Source: Desulfobacula sp.
GTDB lineage: Bacteria; Desulfobacterota; Desulfobacteria; Desulfobacterales; Desulfobacteraceae
Direction of reading: 5' to 3'
Assembly: GCA_023701135.1 (NCBI GenBank)
Contig: JAMPXP010000013.1
Span: 100,457-164,456 of the forward strand
Length of the DNA stretch: 64,000 nucleotides
The notes beneath the pieces were generated by a model that was given only the letters and a program-made list of their open reading frames with translations, did no database searches and was not told the origin of the DNA. Shown here piece after piece: positions 62,651 to 64,000 of the stretch; the first letter of the stretch is position 1, and each line of letters opens with the position of its first letter. A program made the position numbers and the translations under genes.

Positions 62651-63499
62651 TTAGCCGTTTAAATGCTGGATAAATCTTGAAGCCTGTACTCTATCAAGGC
62701 TGTCTAAATCCTTGTCAAACAGTCTCTGAACTGCCTTATTCAGCCCTTCCGTGGTCAAGCCCCTTCGTCCTGCTATTCTCTGAATCAGGTCCTTTTGCTT
62801 CGGTGTGATGGGCTTGTCTTCTGGAAAAACGGTGTTACAAGTTGTCTTCGATGTCAGATTGTAATTACAGTTTCCCATATCTGGCATATTGTTTTTCAAT
62901 GTGTGTCGATGTGTTTTGATGAAGATGCCTGTCAATCCTGCTGTGCGGATAACGGCATCGACCATGGCGCTTTTACACGCCATTTTTATGCTGATGTTCA
63001 GGTTCCATCCGTCTTGTTTTAAATGTCTCGCTCCTGTCCCCTCCCCGACAGTAGTTCCCGCCTGGGTCCGCAACTCGCACTTCAAGACAACTGTCTGAAT
63101 CTCTTGGTGGTGAAGGCCGGCAATTTCATATTGCTGGACAGTCGGAAAATGGGCAGTCAAGCCCAGCAAGCGGGCTATCTTCTCTGCTCCTGACTTCCAC
63201 AATGTCAACATTGAAAAATGGGAAAAGTCAGAACACAGAAAGGGCGCTCCAGCTCGGACGTATTTACAATTTTCAAAAATGTGGGATCTGCCGTAATCAA
63301 TATCCGGGTTAAGGTTCTTCCGTATCCACTGGATAAGCGCTTGATGGTTCTTTTCTCGCCTTTCCAGTGCTTTCTGAAAGGTCTCTGCTGGCAGATCCAA
63401 CGGGCTGGATGGAAATACCGAAATTGAACCCTTTGGTGGGTCCCCGGGCGGGCTGATAAATCTTTTTAACGTGTCTGTTTCTGACAATTGCTGAAGCAT
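62651..63499 (-). CDS. Mobile-element protein resembling phage ssDNA-annealing-associated proteins
   Basis: GEGTGARHLKQDGWNLNISIKMACKSAMVDAVIRTAGLTGIF pattern. Confidence 0.55.
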   Translation of the reverse strand: MLQQLSETDTLKRFISPPGDPPKGSISVFPSSPLDLPAETFQKALERREKNHQALIQWIRKNLNPDIDYGRSHIFENCKYVRAGAPFLCSDFSHFSMLTLWKSGAEKIARLLGLTAHFPTVQQYEIAGLHHQEIQTVVLKCELRTQAGTTVGEGTGARHLKQDGWNLNISIKMACKSAMVDAVIRTAGLTGIFIKTHRHTLKNNMPDMGNCNYNLTSKTTCNTVFPEDKPITPKQKDLIQRIAGRRGLTTEGLNKAVQRLFDKDLDSLDRVQASRFIQHLNG

Positions 63500-63589
63500 A
63501 AATCCTCCTTTGATTAAGGTTAAAAATAGAAAAGGCCATCCCGGTGAAGGAACGGCCTCATGATCTGGTAATGAAATGTTTGATGCTGG

Positions 63590-63826
63590 TTAAAATCCCA
63601 TCCCAATCAATTTTCCATGAAAGCGATGGTCACTGGCGCAACAATCCGTTTTCCCGCAGATAAAGCATGCTCCTGTCAGGTTCTCATATTCTTTTTCTTT
63701 CAGGATTTTGCTGTATCCGCAGGAACACTTGAAAACCTTATCCCTGGGCAGGAAGGTCCTCGGGGGATGTTCCATTGGGCTCTGGCAGGATGGGCATGGA
63801 ATGGGTGCTATCGTTTTCTTTCTCAT
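63590..63826 (-). CDS. Small zinc-ribbon protein
   Basis: IPCPSCQSPME...FKCSCGYSK...CFICGKTDCCASDH. Confidence 0.6.
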   Translation of the reverse strand: MRKKTIAPIPCPSCQSPMEHPPRTFLPRDKVFKCSCGYSKILKEKEYENLTGACFICGKTDCCASDHRFHGKLIGMGF

Positions 63827-64000
63827 GATTTGGTTCTCCTTTTGATTAGGTGGGGGGGATGGTTGATTTTATGGATGGGAAAAACTGTGATACTGATGGG
63901 TTGGGTAAATGCCTAAAATGCTGAAAAGGCTGAAAGGCTTGTCAATAAAGCCCCTAGCCCCTATAATATTTTAAATCGGAATTAAAAAACCTTCAAAAGC

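Larger units (their letters stand above)
45268..64000. mobile_element. Integrative element inserted at tRNA-Glu (right end outside the window)
   Basis: Tyrosine integrase facing the tRNA, HTH/Xis-like gene, primase-helicase, DUF932, RadC and DUF2958-like genes, many short orphan genes nearly all on the minus strand. Confidence 0.85.

Overview
This looks like a Desulfobacterales-type genome window (inferred from gene content, not proven). Positions 1-45.2 kb are mostly ordinary chromosome: UvrD-type helicase (cut by the window edge), phosphomannomutase, UppP, hybrid histidine kinase, VWA-OmpA lipoprotein, two MoeA genes (one fused to a periplasmic-binding-like domain), DapL, KsgA, M16C peptidase, PanB, an ADP-forming acyl-CoA synthetase, a dense two-component cluster around a TauE permease, a FtsEX/EnvC/CtpA/deacetylase cluster, a MoxR-VWA pair, and glnD-glnB-glnA behind a textbook sigma-54 promoter. 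At 45193-45267 there is a tRNA-Glu(CTC). Directly next to it is an integrative element: tyrosine integrase facing the tRNA, an HTH/Xis-like gene, a Toprim-helicase primase, an iteron-rich dyad resembling a replication origin, a DUF932-like protein, a RadC-like protein, a DUF2958-like protein and many small proteins. It runs past the window end. The element carries a compact CRISPR module at 52.9-58.2 kb: 9 repeats of 36 nt and 8 spacers, a Cas6-like RAMP, an unrecognised Cys-rich protein, and an 890-aa protein that appears to fuse three RAMP (Cas7-like) units. No Cas10, Cas1, Cas2, Cas3/HD or ancillary nuclease is visible in the window. The module is bracketed by diverged direct repeats and is preceded by a 21-codon ORF with a near-perfect Shine-Dalgarno. 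This module is the best candidate for a previously undescribed system. All calls come from reading the sequence; no homology search was run.
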